Assembly (NCBI RefSeq): GCF_032854445.1
Contig: NC_088301.1
Location: 23,534,226 to 23,598,225 of the forward strand
Direction: 5' to 3'
Source of the DNA: Liolophura sinensis
Lineage: Eukaryota > Mollusca > Polyplacophora > Chitonida > Chitonidae
Length of the DNA stretch: 64,000 nt
Shown: positions 63,221 to 64,000 of the stretch, piece by piece
How positions within the stretch are numbered: the first letter of the stretch is position 1
Layout of the letters: every line of letters begins with the position of its first letter
Program-made: the position numbers and the translations under genes
Notes under the pieces: generated by a model
The model's database searches: none
What the model was told of the DNA's origin: nothing
What the model saw: only the letters and a program-made list of their open reading frames with translations

Positions 63221-63489
63221 GGGGGCCTCCGTGGCTCAATTGATTAGCGCGCTAGCGCAGCGCAATGGCACAGGAGCCCGTCGCCAATGCGGCCGCTGTG
63301 AGTTCAAGCCCAGGTCATGTTGGCTTCCTCTTCGGCCGTACGTGGGAAGATCAGCTAGCACCCTGCGGATGGTCGTGGGTTTTCCCGGGTTCTGTCCAGT
63401 TTCCACCCATCATAATTCTGGCCGCCGTGGTATAAGTGGTATAAGTGTTCTTGAGTACGGCGTAAAACACCAATCAAATAAATAAATAA
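63221..63489 (+). mobile_element. Full-length tRNA-derived SINE
   Basis: GGCCTCCGTGGCTCAATTG A-box region, GAGTTCAAGCCC B-box, full body and an AAATAAATAAATAAG tail. It carries a local duplication of GTATAAGTG near 63431-63449. No clean target duplication was found. Confidence 0.9.
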
Positions 63490-63913
63490 GACATATTACA
63501 TTGATTTGAAAATGGAACCGACATTTTCTAATCCAGTGCTCTGGTAAATTTTCATGGGTGAAGAACAAGAAGAAGCGGACACCTCCATGGAAGCCAAAAT
63601 GTAAAATTGTCAAACACAAAGTTTATGTTAAGTACTGCTGTATATATAAGATCAAGACGGGAAAAGGTGTGTCCCAAGTTCCCTACATACCCGCACAACA
63701 CGTACCATTGTGACGAATTTACCACCGACGCACTTAACAGTAAATTGAAGGCATTATGCTAATATAACGTACTTTCAGAAAGCAAAGACAGTAAAAGGCT
63801 TGTGTGCTTTGTCTTTCAATCTAGTGAAATTTCAAGTCTTGAGCTGGAGACATGTATATATCGACTTTCTTATGTGTTTAAGGACTAAAATGTTTTTATC
63901 TACTTATCTGCGG

Positions 63914-64000
63914 TCACAAACTCGATGTGAAGCCATGGTTACAAACTAGATGTGAAGCTATGATCACAAACTACATGTGAAGCTATGATTACAAACTAGA
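63914..64000. repeat. 25-bp tandem repeat running off the right edge
   Basis: At least 3.5 copies of TCACAAACTAGATGTGAAGC with a CATGA end; variants change one or two bases. Total size is unknown because the window ends inside it. Confidence 0.9.

Overview
The window is animal nuclear DNA. All recognised splice sites are GT-AG, introns are mostly 0.2-1.9 kb, and introns and flanks carry one abundant tRNA-derived SINE family whose tail is rich in AATAAATA. The protein and this SINE type suggest a lophotrochozoan, such as a mollusc or brachiopod. That placement is an inference, not a demonstrated identification.

Positions 1-50564 hold the 3' four-fifths or so of a single plus-strand gene encoding a spectraplakin, the invertebrate counterpart of MACF1, dystonin (DST) and Drosophila short stop. 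It enters at the left edge inside a 4.2-kb exon of plakin repeats (1-4194). About 49 exons (6022-43057) follow, encoding a rod of roughly 29-30 spectrin repeats. Then come two EF-hands (43205-43901), a GAS2 microtubule-binding domain (44456-45153), and a basic Ser/Arg-rich tail ending in a T-K-I-P motif of the SxIP class (49048-50564, stop TGA at 50562). The actin-binding CH domains and the plakin domain must lie to the left of the window. About 5,100 residues are encoded here. The expected product links actin and intermediate filaments to microtubules and to EB1-decorated plus ends.

The gene shows several places for alternative splicing: a phase-1/phase-1 Ser/Pro cassette exon (11083-11241); three tiny candidate cassette exons of 48, 54 and 48 nt, all phase 1/1, between the GAS2 domain and the tail (47113-48084); and a linker exon with an extra S-H-I-P motif (42352-42581). 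The most unusual structure is a 42/43-bp minisatellite at 21494-22378. Each unit repeats the 3' splice site of the next exon, so 20 decoy acceptors stand upstream of the real one. Every decoy would lead to an in-frame TAG.

From 50565 to 52.7 kb is the likely 3' UTR and flank, with several AATAAA signals and an (AT)n tract. From 52.7 to 64 kb I find no host gene. This part holds SINE copies (two in the window with clear 10- and 13-bp target-site duplications), a decayed Tc1-like transposase (54030-54900, minus), a decayed Penelope-like reverse transcriptase (59440-60130, minus), a 1-1.5 kb dispersed repeat present twice (about 55190-56730 and 60370-61425), a foldback element with G-rich core (61645-61996), and a 25-bp tandem repeat running off the right end. 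A 517-bp pogo/Tigger-like MITE with TA duplication lies in an intron (17745-18261).

Intron stretches not listed separately showed me only AT-rich sequence without recognisable features.
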